This document shows, piece by piece, positions 1 to 8,671 of a stretch of DNA of 64,000 nt. Where the stretch lies: positions 310,001 to 374,000 of the forward strand of contig CP073694.1 of NCBI GenBank assembly GCA_018228705.1. Direction: 5' to 3'. The notes under the pieces were generated by a model, which saw nothing but the letters and a program-made list of their open reading frames with translations, was not told where the DNA came from and made no database searches. Made by a program: the position numbers and the translations under genes. Within the stretch, counting starts at the first letter, position 1, and every line of letters starts with the position of its first letter. This DNA comes from Dysosmobacter sp. Marseille-Q4140 (GTDB lineage: Bacteria > Bacillota > Clostridia > Oscillospirales > Oscillospiraceae).

Positions 1-736
1 AGCCCAGCACCGACGGGGCCAGGCCCGTGGTGTAGGAGTTGATGATGACGAACAGGGGCTTGTCCGACAGCACCCCGGCGCACAGCTTCACGAAGGGATA
101 CAGGTTCTCCTCCAGCTTCCACACCTCGCCGCCGGGGCCCCGACCGTAGCTGGGCGGGTCCATGATGATGGCGTCATAGGTCTTGCCCCGGCGGATCTCC
201 CGCTCCACGAACTTGGCGCAGTCGTCCACGATCCAGCGGATGGGGGCGTCGGAAAGGCCGGACAGCTTGGCGTTGTCCTTGGCCCAGGCCACCATGCCCT
301 TGGCCGCGTCCACATGGCACACGCTGGCCCCCGCCTTGGCGCAGGCCACCGTGGCACCGCCGGTGTAGGCGAAGAGGTTCAGCACACGGATGGGCCGCCC
401 GGCGGAGCGGATCTTCTCCATGGCGAAGTCCCAGTTGACCGCCTGCTCCGGGAAGAGGCCCGTGTGCTTGAAATTCATAGGCTTGACCTGGAAGGTCAGC
501 TCTCCGTAATGGATCTTCCAGCTCTCCGGCAGGGCCTTCTTCTCCCAGTGTCCGCCGCCGGTCTGGCTGCGGAGATACCGGCCGTCCGCCTTGCGCCAGG
601 CGGGGTTGCGCCGGGGGCTCTCCCAGATGGCCTGGGGGTCCGGCCGCACCAGCAGCTGATCGTCCCACCGCTCCAGCTTCTCGCCGCCGCCGCAGTCCAG
701 CAGCTCATAGTCCTGCCATTGATCCGCAATCCACAT
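1..736 (-). CDS. Class I SAM-dependent methyltransferase, RlmI-like (partial)
   Basis: The 3' end of the gene runs off the left edge, so the C-terminus is missing. About 245 residues are visible. A Rossmann motif I (NLFAYTGGATVACAKAGA, near residue 119) is followed by an acidic strand end (CHVDAAKG) and a motif IV DPPSYGRG near residue 192. This DPPS/F arrangement is typical of rRNA base methyltransferases of the RlmI/RlmK group, which use S-adenosylmethionine in the cytoplasm. The usual N-terminal PUA domain is replaced by a short unrelated stretch. ATG at 736 is preceded by GGGAAGGAG. A promoter lies about 60 bp upstream, so the gene is probably monocistronic at its 5' end. The modified base cannot be read from the sequence. 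Confidence 0.85.
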   Translation of the reverse strand, partial: MWIADQWQDYELLDCGGGEKLERWDDQLLVRPDPQAIWESPRRNPAWRKADGRYLRSQTGGGHWEKKALPESWKIHYGELTFQVKPMNFKHTGLFPEQAVNWDFAMEKIRSAGRPIRVLNLFAYTGGATVACAKAGASVCHVDAAKGMVAWAKDNAKLSGLSDAPIRWIVDDCAKFVEREIRRGKTYDAIIMDPPSYGRGPGGEVWKLEENLYPFVKLCAGVLSDKPLFVIINSYTTGLAPSVLG

Positions 737-800
737 ATCGCCGCTCCTTCCCTTCCGCCTCCGCCCAAGCGGAGGAGGCATGTCCATAGCAAATCATGTT

Positions 801-830
801 ATTATACCTCTTTCCCCGCCGGTTCGTCAA
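801..830 (-). promoter_or_regulatory. Sigma-A promoter of the methyltransferase gene
   Basis: On the minus strand, TTGACG (825-830) is separated by 18 bp from TATAAT (801-806). This places the transcript start near 795, about 60 nt before the ATG at 736. Confidence 0.7.
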
Positions 831-875
831 TTCCTTTCGGCTGTCGAAGAGAGGCGAAACCCGGCGCTCCCGGGA

Positions 876-908
876 AAAAACGGCCCCGGCGCAGCGCGCG
901 CCGGGGCC
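876..908 (-). terminator. Intrinsic terminator of the dehydratase/reductase operon
   Basis: An 11-bp GC stem (GGCCCCGGCGC, 882-892, with 898-908) has a 5-nt loop. On the minus strand it is followed by a run of six T. It starts 4 bp past the stop of the reductase gene. Confidence 0.85.
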
Positions 909-912
909 TCGG

Positions 913-1494
913 TCATATTCTCTCCAGCAGCGTCCCGACAAAAGCCCGAACCCGCTCCGCTTTCCCGTCATCCATAAAGGGCACGTCATAGCCCAGGTGC
1001 CGTTCGGCGTGGCTGCCCAGATACCGCAGGCGGGAGTGGGCACAGTAGCGCCGCATCCCCGTCTCGAAGAGGTCACAGCCCTTCTCCGGGCGGTAGCCGC
1101 AACTCAGCAGCAAGGCCACGGCCTTCCCCTCCCACAGGGAGGGGCCCCGGGTCTCGCCGTAGAACTTGTTCATGCCGTACACCAGCCGGTCCAGCAGGGC
1201 CTTCATGGGCGCCGTGCAGTACCAGGAATAGATGGGCGTGGCCAGCACGATCAGATCCGCCGCCAGCACCCGGTCAAAGAGGTCCTGAACGTCGTCCCCC
1301 TGGGGACAGCCGAACACCGTCCAGTCCCGCTGGCAGATCCGGCAGGCCCGGCAGGGCCTGATCTCCCGGTCATAGAGCCACACCGTCTCCGTCTCCGCGC
1401 CGCCCTGCTCCAGCGCCTCGCAGAAGGGCGCCAGCAGCGCGGCGGTGTTTCCCGCCTTCCGGGGGCTGCCCATGAGGATCAGAACGCGCTTCAC
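913..1494 (-). CDS. NAD(P)H-dependent FMN reductase / iron-sulfur flavoprotein-like
   Basis: 193 residues of flavodoxin-like fold. The N-terminal GSPRKAGNT (residues 9-17) is the FMN phosphate-binding loop of the NADPH-dependent FMN reductase family. A cysteine cluster CRACRICQRDWTVFGCPQG follows near residues 48-66. Its spacing resembles the iron-sulfur flavoproteins of anaerobes, so a 4Fe-4S centre is possible. The start overlaps the stop of the upstream dehydratase-like gene by 4 nt (ATGA), so translation is coupled. It is the last gene of the operon. Inference: it supplies or accepts electrons for the ATP-driven activase encoded upstream. A free-standing stress or quinone reductase role cannot be excluded. 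Confidence 0.8.
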   Translation of the reverse strand: MKRVLILMGSPRKAGNTAALLAPFCEALEQGGAETETVWLYDREIRPCRACRICQRDWTVFGCPQGDDVQDLFDRVLAADLIVLATPIYSWYCTAPMKALLDRLVYGMNKFYGETRGPSLWEGKAVALLLSCGYRPEKGCDLFETGMRRYCAHSRLRYLGSHAERHLGYDVPFMDDGKAERVRAFVGTLLERI

Positions 1495-2834
1495 AGGGTC
1501 TCGCCGCCGCAGGCGGTGCAGGAAGCGCAGCTGCCGCAGGCCACGCCGTCCTCCTCGTCAGGCAGGGACGGCGCCTCCCGGCCCGCCAGACGCTCCCGGG
1601 CCACCGCCAGCATCAGCTTGATGCGGTTTTCCTGGTTGACGCGGGTGGCGCTGGGGTCGTAGTCGATGGGAGTGATGTTGGCCTGGGGGTACAGCTCCCG
1701 GATCTTGTTGATCATGCCCTTGCCGCAGATGTGGTTGGGCAGGCAGCCGAAGGGCTGGGCGCAGACGATGTTCTCGTACCCGGCCCGGACCAGCTCGATC
1801 ATCTCGGCGGTCAGGAGCCAGCCCTCCCCCATCTTGTCGCCGGTGGAGATGATGCCGTCGGTCAGCTTCACCAGTTCGTTGAAGGGCAGCGGCGCGTGAT
1901 AGCCGTTGTCCTTGAGGACCTTGATGAGGACCTTCTCCATGCCGGCGATGTACTGGAGGATCACGTCGGACACGTGCTTTTCCAGGAAGGATCCACCGTA
2001 GAGCCGGGCGGTCTCCGAGGGGTTGTAGGCGCAGTACTGCACGAAGCCCATGAGGCCCGGCAGGTTCACCTCGCAGTCCTGGCTGGCCAGGAACTTCTCC
2101 AGGTCGTTGTTGCCCAGAGGGGAGTACTTCACGTAGATCTCCCCCACCACGCCCACCTTGACCTTGGGCACCCGGTGGACGGGGATGGCGGCGAAGTCCG
2201 CGGCGATCTTCGGCATGGCGGCCTTGATCTCCCGGCCGGACCAGCCCTTGTCCTGAAGCACCCAGCCGCAGATGGTGTCAAGCCATTTCTCTTGACAGGC
2301 AGCCGCGTCGCCCTTGTGGGTCTCGTAGGGCTCCGTCTGGGCCTTCAGTGTCACCAGCAGGTCGCCGTAGTAGATGCAAGCCAGGAGCTTGCGCATCAGC
2401 GGCACCGTCATGGGGAAGCCGGAGTCCTTCTCCAAACCGGAGAAGTTCAGGCTCACCACGGGCACCTGGGGATACCCGGCCTTGACCAGGGCCTTGCGCA
2501 GCAGGTGGATGTAATTGGAGGCCCGGCAGCCGCCGCCGGTCTGGGTGATGATGAGGGCGGTGTGGTCCAGGTCGTACTTCCCGGAGCCCAGGGCGTCCAG
2601 GAACTGGCCGATGACCAGCAGGGCCGGATAGCAGGTGTCGTTGTGGACGTACTTGAGGCCCAGCTCACAGACCTGGCTGCCGCAGTTTTCCAGCAGCTCG
2701 CAGGTGTAGCCCGCCTGCTCCATGACGGCGGCCAGGATGCGGAACTGCACCGGGGCCATGTTGGGGATCAGGATTTTATGGGTCTTTTTCATCTCCGGGG
2801 TAAACTTGGGGTAATTCTGAAATTCCAGTTCCAT
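1491..2834 (-). CDS. 2-hydroxyacyl-CoA dehydratase-like subunit (C-terminal half of an activase-related protein)
   Basis: 447 residues matching the dehydratase-like C-terminal part of the large activase-related proteins of Clostridia, which are usually single chains of about 1,400 residues. Visible cysteines include the region near ENCGSQVCELG and YVHNDTCYP, which could ligate iron-sulfur clusters as in HgdB-type subunits. The C-terminus ends with a cysteine-rich tail (CGSCASCTACGG) that could be a metal or redox site. Its ATG lies 3 nt past the stop of the upstream activase, with AAAGGAGG overlapping that stop. The two chains are therefore made together and probably assemble. The true substrate is unknown. 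Such paralogues often lack evidence for a specific hydroxyacyl-CoA. Confidence 0.8.
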   Translation of the reverse strand: MELEFQNYPKFTPEMKKTHKILIPNMAPVQFRILAAVMEQAGYTCELLENCGSQVCELGLKYVHNDTCYPALLVIGQFLDALGSGKYDLDHTALIITQTGGGCRASNYIHLLRKALVKAGYPQVPVVSLNFSGLEKDSGFPMTVPLMRKLLACIYYGDLLVTLKAQTEPYETHKGDAAACQEKWLDTICGWVLQDKGWSGREIKAAMPKIAADFAAIPVHRVPKVKVGVVGEIYVKYSPLGNNDLEKFLASQDCEVNLPGLMGFVQYCAYNPSETARLYGGSFLEKHVSDVILQYIAGMEKVLIKVLKDNGYHAPLPFNELVKLTDGIISTGDKMGEGWLLTAEMIELVRAGYENIVCAQPFGCLPNHICGKGMINKIRELYPQANITPIDYDPSATRVNQENRIKLMLAVARERLAGREAPSLPDEEDGVACGSCASCTACGGETL

Positions 2835-2837
2835 GGC

Positions 2838-5777
2838 TCAGGCCTCCTTTCCTTCCGCACGGCGCTTTTCATCTTGCTCGTCCAGAGCCGCGAACAGGCT
2901 CCGCAGCCGGATGCGCACCGCGCCCAGGTTGGTGATTTCGTCGATCTTCAGCTGGGTGTACAGCTTTCCTCCCGCCTGGAGGATCTCCCGGGTCTCGTCG
3001 GAGGTGATGGCATCCACGCCGCAACCGAAGGAGACCAGGTGCACCAGGTCCATGTCCGGCTGGTCGCAGCAGTACCGGGCGGCGGCGTACAGGCGGGAGT
3101 GGTAGGTCCACTGGTTCAGCACCGTGGTGGGGAATTTCTCCACCCGGTTGGAGATGGAGTCCTCGGTCACCACGGCGGCGCCCGCCCGGGTGATGAGGGT
3201 GTCGATGCCGTGGTTCACCTCCGGGTCCACGTGGTAGGGACGGCCCGCCAGCACGATGATGCGGCGGCCCTCCGCCCGGGCCTGGTCGATGATGCGCTCA
3301 CCCTCCTTGCGGATCTGGGCCATGTGGTGGGCGTACTCGGCATAGGCGGCGTCGGCGGCCTCCTTAATCTCCCCCTTGGTGATGTCCGGGAAATACTTGC
3401 GCAGGATGGTGAAGATCTTCTTGGTGAAGTCCTTGGGCCGGTGGAGGCCCACATAGTCGTAGATGAACTTGGTGTCCTTGATCTCCGGGCAGTTGCCGGC
3501 GATGACCTCCGGATAGTAGGCCACCACGGGGCAGTTGTAGTGGTTGTCGCCCAGGCCCTCGTCGATGTTGTAGGTCATGCAGGGATAGAAGATGGCGTCC
3601 AGCCCCAGCTTGGAGAGGAACTGGATGTGGCCGTGGGCCAGCTTGGCCGGGAAGCAGGCGGTGTCGCTGGGGATGGTGCCCTGGCCCTTGAGGTACAGGT
3701 CCCGGCTGGAGAGGGGGCTGTGGTACACGGCAAAGCCCAGCTTGGTGAAGAAGGTGTGCCAGAAGGGCAGCAGCTCCCAGAAGTTCAGACACAGCGGCAG
3801 ACCGATCTTGCCCCGCTTGCCGGGGACAGGCTTGTAGCCCAGGATCAGCTTGCGCTTGTAGGCGTACAGGTTCCGCTCGCCGGTGTCGGCCTTGCCGGTG
3901 ACGGGCCGGTCGCAGCGATTGCCGCTGATGAAGGTGGACCCGTCGGCAAAGGTGCTGACGGTCATCTGGCAGTTGTTGCCGCACAGGCCGCACAGGCGGC
4001 TCTCCGTCTCCTGGCGGAAGTCCGTCAGCGCCTGCCGGTCCAGAAGGGTGCTGGTCTGCCCCGCGGCGGCCTTGCCCCGGCCGTACAACGCGGCGCCGAA
4101 GGCGCCCATGAGGCCGGCGATGTCCGGGCGGATGACCTCCACCCCCATCTCCTTCTCAAAGGCCCGCAGCACCGCCTCGTTGTAGAAGGTGCCGCCCTGG
4201 ACCACGATGTTCCGGCCCAGCTCCTCGGGAGAGGAGGCCCGGATCACCTTGTAGATGGCGTTTTTCACCACGGAGATGGAGAGGCCCGCGGAGATATTCT
4301 CGATGGTGGCCCCGTCCTTCTGGGCCTGCTTGACGGAGGAGTTCATGAACACCGTGCACCGGCTGCCCAGGTCCACGGGCCGCTCGGCGAACAATCCCAG
4401 CTTGGCAAACTCCTTCACATCGTAGCCCAGAGCCTGGGCAAAGGTCTGGAGGAAGCTGCCGCAGCCGGAGGAACAGGCCTCGTTGAGGAAGATGTTGCTG
4501 ATGGCTCCCTGGTCGATCTTGAAGCACTTCATGTCCTGGCCGCCGATGTCGATGATGAAGTCGACGTTTGGCAGGAAGTGCCGGGCGGCGGTGAAGTGAG
4601 CCACGGTCTCCACCACGCCGTAGTCGGCGTGGAAGGCGGCCTTGGCCAGGTCCTCGCCGTAGCCGGTGGTGGTGACAGAGGCCACATGGAGGGCCGGGTG
4701 CTCGTCGTAGAGCTTCTGGAGCACCTCCCGGATCAGCGGCACGGGGTTGCCGAGGTTCGGCCGGTAGTCGGTGAAGAGGATGCGGGCGTCCTGGTCCATG
4801 ACCACCATCTTGACGGTGGTGGAGCCGGAGTCGATGCCGATGTGGACCGGGGCGGCGTAGTCCGCGCCGAAGGGCACCCGGGGCACCGTGGCCTTGGCAT
4901 GCCGGGCCCGGAAGGCCTCATACTCCTCCTGAGAGGAGAACAATGCCGGCTGGGAGCGGTAGGTCTCGGAGGCGCCGTGCTCCTGAAGCCGATCCGCCAC
5001 CTCCAGAAGATCGAAGGTCTTGTCGGAGTAAAAGGCGGCGCCCAGGGCCACGAACAGAAGGCTGTTCTCCGGGCACAGGCCCGTGACGCCCAGGGTCTTG
5101 TCAAAACTCTCCCGCAGGCACCGGGAGAAGGTCAGGGGACCGCCCAGATACACCACGTTGCCCTTGATGGGCCGGCCCTGGGCCAGGCCCGCGATGGTCT
5201 GGTTCACCACCGCCTGGTAGATGCTGGCGGAGATGTCCTCTGCCCGGGCGCCCTGGTTGATGAGGGGCTGCACGTCGCTCTTGGCGAACACGCCGCAGCG
5301 GGAGGCGATGGTATACGTCTTTTCCGCCTTCTGGGCGGCGGCGTCCATCTCGTCGGCGGTCATCTTCAGCAGCGTCGCCATCTGGTCAATGAAGGCGCCG
5401 GTGCCGCCGGCGCAGGAGCCGTTCATCCGCACCTCCATGCCGCCGGTCAGGAAGAGGATCTTGGCGTCCTCCCCGCCCAGCTCAATGATGCAGTCGGTGC
5501 CGGGGGTCAGGCGGGTGGCCGCCACCCGGGTGGCAAACACCTCCTGGACGAAGGGCACCTCCACGCTCTCCGCCATGCCCATGCCGGCGGAGCCGGAGAT
5601 GGCGAATTCTGCCTTCCCGCCGGGGACATACTGCTCCGCCACCCGGCGCAGCAGCTCTTCGGATTTTTCCAGGATATGGCTGAAATGCCGCTCGTATGTA
5701 CTGTAAATCAGATGGTCCGCGTCGTCCAGCACCACGCATTTGATGGTGGTGGAGCCCACGTCAAGTCCCACTTTCAA
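2838..5777 (-). CDS. Acyl-CoA dehydratase activase-related protein, two BadF/HgdC ATPase domains
   Basis: 979 residues. Two ASKHA-fold ATPase domains lie in tandem. The first begins at GLDVGSTTIKCV (residue 4) with NGSCAGGTGAF. The second begins near residue 315 at GIDSGSTTVKMV with EACSSGCGSFLQ, whose cysteines match those binding the bridging 4Fe-4S cluster in HgdC. A DUF2229-like region with LCGLCGNNCQM follows from about residue 590. The family uses ATP hydrolysis to push a low-potential electron into a dehydratase. Translation starts at TTG (5777), preceded by AAGGAGG with 7-nt spacing. A promoter and an inverted repeat lie just upstream. The gene is first in an operon with the dehydratase-like half and an FMN reductase. 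Confidence 0.88.
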   Translation of the reverse strand: MKVGLDVGSTTIKCVVLDDADHLIYSTYERHFSHILEKSEELLRRVAEQYVPGGKAEFAISGSAGMGMAESVEVPFVQEVFATRVAATRLTPGTDCIIELGGEDAKILFLTGGMEVRMNGSCAGGTGAFIDQMATLLKMTADEMDAAAQKAEKTYTIASRCGVFAKSDVQPLINQGARAEDISASIYQAVVNQTIAGLAQGRPIKGNVVYLGGPLTFSRCLRESFDKTLGVTGLCPENSLLFVALGAAFYSDKTFDLLEVADRLQEHGASETYRSQPALFSSQEEYEAFRARHAKATVPRVPFGADYAAPVHIGIDSGSTTVKMVVMDQDARILFTDYRPNLGNPVPLIREVLQKLYDEHPALHVASVTTTGYGEDLAKAAFHADYGVVETVAHFTAARHFLPNVDFIIDIGGQDMKCFKIDQGAISNIFLNEACSSGCGSFLQTFAQALGYDVKEFAKLGLFAERPVDLGSRCTVFMNSSVKQAQKDGATIENISAGLSISVVKNAIYKVIRASSPEELGRNIVVQGGTFYNEAVLRAFEKEMGVEVIRPDIAGLMGAFGAALYGRGKAAAGQTSTLLDRQALTDFRQETESRLCGLCGNNCQMTVSTFADGSTFISGNRCDRPVTGKADTGERNLYAYKRKLILGYKPVPGKRGKIGLPLCLNFWELLPFWHTFFTKLGFAVYHSPLSSRDLYLKGQGTIPSDTACFPAKLAHGHIQFLSKLGLDAIFYPCMTYNIDEGLGDNHYNCPVVAYYPEVIAGNCPEIKDTKFIYDYVGLHRPKDFTKKIFTILRKYFPDITKGEIKEAADAAYAEYAHHMAQIRKEGERIIDQARAEGRRIIVLAGRPYHVDPEVNHGIDTLITRAGAAVVTEDSISNRVEKFPTTVLNQWTYHSRLYAAARYCCDQPDMDLVHLVSFGCGVDAITSDETREILQAGGKLYTQLKIDEITNLGAVRIRLRSLFAALDEQDEKRRAEGKEA

Positions 5778-5801
5778 GGTTACTGCCTCCTTACAGGTAA
5801 A

Positions 5802-5832
5802 CGGTTACGCCGGGAATTTCACCGCGTAACCG
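5802..5832. repeat. Inverted repeat CGGTTACGC/GCGTAACCG in the activase leader
   Basis: Perfect 9-bp arms (5802-5810 and 5824-5832) are separated by 13 bp, about +15 to +45 from the predicted start of the activase transcript. It could be a repressor operator or an RNA hairpin. There is no T-run, so it is not a terminator. Confidence 0.6.
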
Positions 5833-5853
5833 TACGATTCCACATTAGTTGAT

Positions 5854-5882
5854 ATGATACTCTTTTTCGACAGGATGTTCAA
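5854..5882 (-). promoter_or_regulatory. Sigma-A promoter of the activase operon
   Basis: On the minus strand TTGAAC (5877-5882), 17-bp spacer, TATCAT (5854-5859). The expected transcript start is near 5847. Confidence 0.75.
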
Positions 5883-5940
5883 CTGGAAAAATCACCAGCA
5901 AGTGTGAAGAATTCGTTAAGATTCCTATTTTTCCCGCCTC

Positions 5941-5968
5941 TGGACTTTTCCCGGAAATGTGCTATACT
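5941..5968 (+). promoter_or_regulatory. Promoter of queH
   Basis: TGGACT (5941-5946), 16-bp spacer, TATACT (5963-5968). The start of transcription would be near 5975. This rules out the in-frame ATG at 5957 as the translation start. Confidence 0.7.
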
Positions 5969-6001
5969 GAACAGGACTTTTCAAAAAGCGAGGCGAATTC
6001 C

Positions 6002-6568
6002 ATGGACCGTGTGCTGCTGCACTGCTGCTGCGCCCCCTGCTCTTTAAGCTGCATCGACCCCCTGCGCGCCGAGGGCATCGAGCCGGTGGCCCTGTGGTAC
6101 AACCCCAATATCCATCCCTGGAAGGAGTACCAGGCCCGGCGGGACTGCCTGCTGGAGTATGCCCCCACCATCGGCATGGAGGTGCGGGTGTGGGAGGACT
6201 ACGGCCTGCGGCAGTTCGTAGAACAGGTGGCCGGCAACATCGACGCCCGCTGCGCCTACTGTTACGGCCACCGATTGGAGGGCGCGGCAAAGTACGCCGC
6301 GGAGCATGGCTTTGCGGCCTTCACCTCCACATTGCTCGCCAGCACCTATCAAAATCACGAGGCCATCCGGGCCGCCGCCGAGGCCGCCGCGGCCCGCCAC
6401 GGCGTTACCTTCCTGTACCGGGACTTCCGGCCCAACTTCCGCGCCGGGAACCAGCGGGCCCGGGAACTGGGGTTCTACATGCAGAAGTACTGCGGCTGCG
6501 TCTTTTCCGAGGCGGACCGCTACCAGAAGCAGATCGACCGGGACAAGGCGAAATTTGCCGAGGGCTGA
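6002..6568 (+). CDS. queH: Epoxyqueuosine reductase QueH
   Basis: 188 residues. The N-terminal LLHCCCAPCS is the tandem-cysteine signature of QueH (DUF208). It pairs with later cysteines in DARCAYCYGHRLEGA and KYCGCVFSE, which hold the 4Fe-4S cluster and metal site of this family. QueH reduces epoxyqueuosine to queuosine in tRNA wobble positions in organisms that lack the cobalamin enzyme QueG. ATG 6002 is chosen because a good promoter covers the upstream in-frame ATG. The gene stands alone and is followed by a strong bidirectional terminator. Confidence 0.93.
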   Translation: MDRVLLHCCCAPCSLSCIDPLRAEGIEPVALWYNPNIHPWKEYQARRDCLLEYAPTIGMEVRVWEDYGLRQFVEQVAGNIDARCAYCYGHRLEGAAKYAAEHGFAAFTSTLLASTYQNHEAIRAAAEAAAARHGVTFLYRDFRPNFRAGNQRARELGFYMQKYCGCVFSEADRYQKQIDRDKAKFAEG

Positions 6569-6654
6569 GCAGAGCATACCGCCGCCCTCCCCTGCTGTCC
6601 ACTGGTTCGGGACCATCGGCCCCGGCTGGAAGATGATCGGTACAAAACACAGCA

Positions 6655-6684
6655 AAGAGGACTGCCTGCAGGCAGTCCTCTTTT
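6655..6684 (+). terminator. Terminator of queH, usable from both sides
   Basis: A perfect 24-nt palindrome (6657-6680, GAGGACTGCCTG and its complement) is flanked by AA upstream and TTTT downstream. It sits between convergent queH and the UPF0210 gene, so it can end both transcripts. Confidence 0.88.
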
Positions 6685-6692
6685 GTATGGTC

Positions 6693-8051
6693 TCAGTTTT
6701 TCAGGCTGTGGAGCGGGGCCGGGATGCGGCCGCCCCGGGCGATGAAGTCCGCGCTGGACTCCCGATGGACCGGCATCACCGGGGCGGAGCCCAGAAGTCC
6801 GCCCATCTCGATGGTATCCCCCACGTCCTTGCCGGGGGCCGGCAGGAGCCGCACGGCGGTGGTCTTGTTGTTGACCATGCCGATGGCGGCCTCGTCGGCA
6901 ATGATAGCGGAGATGGTCTCCGCCGGCGTGTCGCCGGGCACGGCGATCATGTCCAGGCCCACGGAGCACACGCAGGTCATGGCCTCCAGCTTGTCCAGGC
7001 AGAGGGTGCCGCCGCGGGCGGCGGCGATCATGCCCTCGTCCTCACTGACGGGGATAAAGGCACCGGAGAGACCGCCCACGGAAGAGGACGCCATGACGCC
7101 GCCCTTCTTCACCGCGTCGTTCAGCAGGGCCAGGGCGGCGGTGGTGCCGTGGGTGCCGCAGACCTCCAGGCCCATCTCCTCCAGGATCCGGGCCACGCTG
7201 TCCCCGATGGCCGGGGTGGGCGCCAGGGAAAGGTCCACGATGCCGAAGGGGGTGTCCAGCCGGGCGCTGGCCTCCCGTGCCACCAGCTGGCCCATGCGGG
7301 TCACCCGGAACGCCGTTTTCTTCACCGTCTCGGCCACCACGTCGAAGGGCTGTCCCTTCACCGACTTGAGGGCGTGGTGGACCACGCCGGGGCCGGAGAC
7401 ACCCACGTTGATGACCTTCTCCGCCTCGCCCACGCCGTGGAAGGCGCCGGCCATGAAGGGGTTGTCCTCCACGGCGTTGCAGAACACCACCAGCTTGGCG
7501 CAGCCCAGCCCGTCCCGGTCGGCGGTAGCGGCGGCGGTGTCCTTGATGATGCGGCCCATGAGGCTGACGGCATCCATATTGATGCCCGCCCGGGTGGAGC
7601 CCACGTTGACGGAGGAGCACACCAGCTCCGTCCGGGACAGCGCCTCCGGAATGGAGCGGATCAGCTTCTCGTCGGCGCGGGTCATGCCCTTCTGCACCAG
7701 GGCGGAGTAGCCGCCGATGAAGTTGACGCCGCAGGTCTTGGCCGCCCGGTCCAGAGCCAGGGCGAAGGGCACGTAGTCCTCCGCCTCGCTGGCGGCGGCC
7801 ACCAGGGCAATGGGGGTCACGGAGATCCGCTTGTTGACGATGGGGATACCGAACTCCCGCTCAATGTCCTCGCCGGTGCGGACCAGGTGTTCCGCGCAGC
7901 GGGTGATCTTATTGTAGATCTTTTCGCAGGCCCGTTTCGGGTCCGGGTCGCAGCAGCTGAGCAAAGAGATGCCCATGGTGATGGTGCGGATGTCCAGGTG
8001 CTGCTGGTCGATCATCTCAATGGTGGATAAAATTTCCTTCTGATTCAGCAT
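6693..8051 (-). CDS. PFL family protein, UPF0210 (DUF711)
   Basis: 452 residues, full length for UPF0210. Family-typical stretches include [14 protein letters not shown] at the N-terminus and glycine-rich segments such as [18 protein letters not shown] near residue 330. The fold is related to glycyl-radical enzymes, but no activating glycyl motif is evident and the biochemical role is not established. In many Bacillota it sits next to an UPF0237 ACT-domain protein, as here, where the partner starts 257 bp upstream. Co-occurrence suggests the ACT protein senses a small ligand and controls this one. The two genes are on the same strand, but a cluster of hairpins lies between them. Confidence 0.88.
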   Translation of the reverse strand: MLNQKEILSTIEMIDQQHLDIRTITMGISLLSCCDPDPKRACEKIYNKITRCAEHLVRTGEDIEREFGIPIVNKRISVTPIALVAAASEAEDYVPFALALDRAAKTCGVNFIGGYSALVQKGMTRADEKLIRSIPEALSRTELVCSSVNVGSTRAGINMDAVSLMGRIIKDTAAATADRDGLGCAKLVVFCNAVEDNPFMAGAFHGVGEAEKVINVGVSGPGVVHHALKSVKGQPFDVVAETVKKTAFRVTRMGQLVAREASARLDTPFGIVDLSLAPTPAIGDSVARILEEMGLEVCGTHGTTAALALLNDAVKKGGVMASSSVGGLSGAFIPVSEDEGMIAAARGGTLCLDKLEAMTCVCSVGLDMIAVPGDTPAETISAIIADEAAIGMVNNKTTAVRLLPAPGKDVGDTIEMGGLLGSAPVMPVHRESSADFIARGGRIPAPLHSLKN

Positions 8052-8148
8052 AATGGTTCTCCACAGTAAAGTTATTCTCTGAAGTCCAGCTTCCCAGGAA
8101 CATCCGACCTGGAAAGGGGGCCAGGGGAAAACCTGCGATTTTCCCCGG

Positions 8149-8302
8149 TTGATTTGCCAAAAAGCAAATCAAGGAATTTCAATCATTTTCGGCAGGACAT
8201 GCACCTGCCGAAAATACCTTGACCCAGCCGCCCTGGGCGGCGTTCACCAGTGACCGATGTCACTGGTGGTGGGGGGGCCTGCGGGGGGGAGCCTGCTCCC
8301 CC
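8149..8302. repeat. Intergenic element with five consecutive stem-loops
   Basis: Five inverted repeats follow each other: 8149-8157/8164-8172 (TTGATTTGC), 8185-8196/8204-8215 (ATTTTCGGCAGG), 8227-8232/8236-8241 (GCCGCC), 8245-8254/8259-8268 (CACCAGTGAC) and 8285-8291/8296-8302 (GGGGGAG). No open frame crosses them convincingly. The array sits between the UPF0237 and UPF0210 genes. It looks like a composite palindromic repeat (REP/MITE-like) or a structured RNA. Confidence 0.7.
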
Positions 8303-8308
8303 GTACTT

Positions 8309-8578
8309 TCACACTCTGTGCATGGCGTCGAAGATCTCCTCCCGCTGGATGCGGATGGATATCTCCATCTTCTCGCCCAGAGCCTCCAGCAGTCCCCGCA
8401 GCTCGCCCACGGAGGTGCGGGCCTTGCTGACATCCACGGCCATGACCATGGTGAAGGACCCCTGCAAAATGGTCTGGGTGATGTCCAGAATATTGACGTT
8501 GTTTTCGGCCAGCAGGGCGCAGACGGCGGCAATGATGCCCACCTTGTCCTGCCCCACAACGGTGACGATGGCGTTCAT
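8309..8578 (-). CDS. ACT domain protein, UPF0237
   Basis: 89 residues forming a single ACT domain (IVTVVGQDKVGIIAAVCALL at the start, then NVNILDITQTILQGSFTMVM). Such ACT modules bind amino acids or similar ligands and regulate partner proteins. The ATG at 8578 follows GGAGGAG. The gene is the upstream partner of the UPF0210 gene, a pairing seen widely in Bacillota. The ligand is unknown. Confidence 0.88.
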   Translation of the reverse strand: MNAIVTVVGQDKVGIIAAVCALLAENNVNILDITQTILQGSFTMVMAVDVSKARTSVGELRGLLEALGEKMEISIRIQREEIFDAMHRV

Positions 8579-8671
8579 AGTGTCTCCTCCTTGTGGGCCG
8601 GTCCGCCGGACCGGCCTCTCTTTCGCAGCATACCAAAGCATTATAGCATAGCTCCGGCGGCTTGTAAATCG

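Noticed and set aside
1731..5852. A 1,373-codon open frame on the plus strand opposite the activase and dehydratase genes
   Set aside because: It is antisense to two clear protein families, its composition is Gly/Val/His/Leu repeats typical of high-GC shadow frames, and it has no ribosome site.
5957..6001. An upstream in-frame ATG for QueH
   Set aside because: It lies within the promoter (between the -35 and -10 boxes), and the family starts at the CCCAPC-containing segment.
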